Source of the DNA: Treponema sp.
Lineage (GTDB): Bacteria; Spirochaetota; Spirochaetia; Treponematales; UBA12059
Length of the DNA stretch: 7,054 bases
NCBI GenBank assembly: GCA_012517645.1
Contig: JAAYUR010000008.1
Coordinates: forward strand, 1-7,054
Reading direction: 5' to 3'
Each line of letters opens with the position of its first letter. Position 1 is the first letter of the stretch. The notes under the pieces are model-generated. The model made no database searches, was not told the DNA's origin, and was given only the letters and a program-made list of their open reading frames with translations. Positions 6,699 to 7,054 of the stretch are shown here, piece after piece. Both the position numbers and the translations under genes were made by a program.

Positions 6699-7054
6699 CG
6701 GCGGCCTCCGCCGCGGCGGGCCAGGAGGGCCAGGAAGAAGGGGGCCCCCGCGAAGGCGGTCAGCACGCCGACGGGAAGCTCCAGGGGGGCCAGCACGGTT
6801 CGGGCCAGGGCGTCCGCGGCCATCAGCAGGACCGCCCCCGCTACGGCGGAGGCGAGCACGAGCCGGCGATGGGAGGGGCCGAAGACCAGGCGGGCCGCGT
6901 GGGGCGCGACGAGCCCCACGAAGCCCACGACTCCGCCCGCGGCCACGGCGGCCGCGGTGCCCAGGGCCGCGACGGCCACGGCGGCCGCTCTCAACAGCCC
7001 AACGTCCAAGCCCAGGGATCGGGCGCTCTCCTCCCCCGAGGCGAGGACGTCCAA
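6695..7054 (-). CDS. FecCD-family ABC transporter permease (C-terminal part)
   Basis: The last 119 residues of an integral membrane permease of the FecCD/BtuC family, which imports iron-siderophore, heme, cobalamin or similar ligands through the inner membrane. The visible part contains the cytoplasmic coupling region GEESARSLGLDV, which meets the ATPase. It then has GFVGLVAPHAARL, a strong family signature, GPSHRR, a hydrophobic segment ending in ADALARTVLAP, and the C-terminal ELPVGVLTAFAGAPFF motif. Three to four hydrophobic membrane segments can be seen. The gene enters from beyond the window's right edge, so its start is not seen, and the leucine codon TTG at the edge should not be read as a start. 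The stop overlaps the ATPase start by 4 nt. A substrate-binding protein, if present, would lie upstream outside the window. Confidence 0.93.
   Translation of the reverse strand: MDVLASGEESARSLGLDVGLLRAAAVAVAALGTAAAVAAGGVVGFVGLVAPHAARLVFGPSHRRLVLASAVAGAVLLMAADALARTVLAPLELPVGVLTAFAGAPFFLALLARRGGGRR
6705..6709 (-). promoter_or_regulatory. ribosome binding site that supports the TTG start of the ATPase gene
   Basis: GGAGG on the minus strand inside the 3' end of the permease gene, 6 nt before TTG 6698. With the TTGA stop/start overlap it makes the rare TTG initiation credible. Confidence 0.65.

Overview
The window is GC-rich bacterial chromosome. Every gene I can support lies on the minus strand, so transcription runs from high to low coordinates. 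The many long open frames on the plus strand are GC-driven antisense shadows. The E1-alpha/E1-beta/E2 form of pyruvate dehydrogenase, a two-domain LplA, an RhlE-like helicase and a FecCD-type importer fit a high-GC, probably Gram-negative, heterotroph. The sequence alone does not fix the phylum.

Layout in transcription order: (1) 7054-5910 holds the tail of an ABC importer operon, with the C-terminal part of a FecCD-family permease followed by its FecE/BtuD-like ATPase, joined by a TTGA stop/start overlap. (2) 5909-5814 is a 96-nt gap containing a near-perfect 16-bp palindrome, an 11-mer shared with the other intergenic region, and a plausible sigma70-type promoter. (3) 5813-944 is a compact five-gene operon: lplA (lipoate-protein ligase), a small pyridoxamine-5'-phosphate-oxidase-like split-barrel protein, pdhA (E1-alpha), pdhB (E1-beta) and pdhC (E2). 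The junctions are an 18-nt gap, an 8-nt overlap, a 13-nt overlap and a 1-nt gap, so the set is probably co-transcribed and translationally coupled. (4) 943-599 is a 345-nt intergenic region with stable hairpins after pdhC and a small inverted repeat just before the next ribosome binding site. (5) 598-1 is the N-terminal 199 residues of an RhlE-like DEAD-box RNA helicase that runs off the window.

The operon logic is clear. E1 decarboxylates pyruvate and passes the acetyl group to the lipoyl arm of E2, and LplA can attach that lipoyl group. E3 (dihydrolipoamide dehydrogenase) is not in the window. The least explained member is the split-barrel flavoprotein-like gene between lplA and pdhA, whose stop codon lies inside the pdhA start region. 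The second point of interest is lplA itself: it has no ATG and no Shine-Dalgarno sequence, but has a promoter-like element ending 7 nt before a GTG, which suggests a leaderless transcript. I see no mobile element, CRISPR array, RNA gene or clearly novel defence or biosynthetic system.
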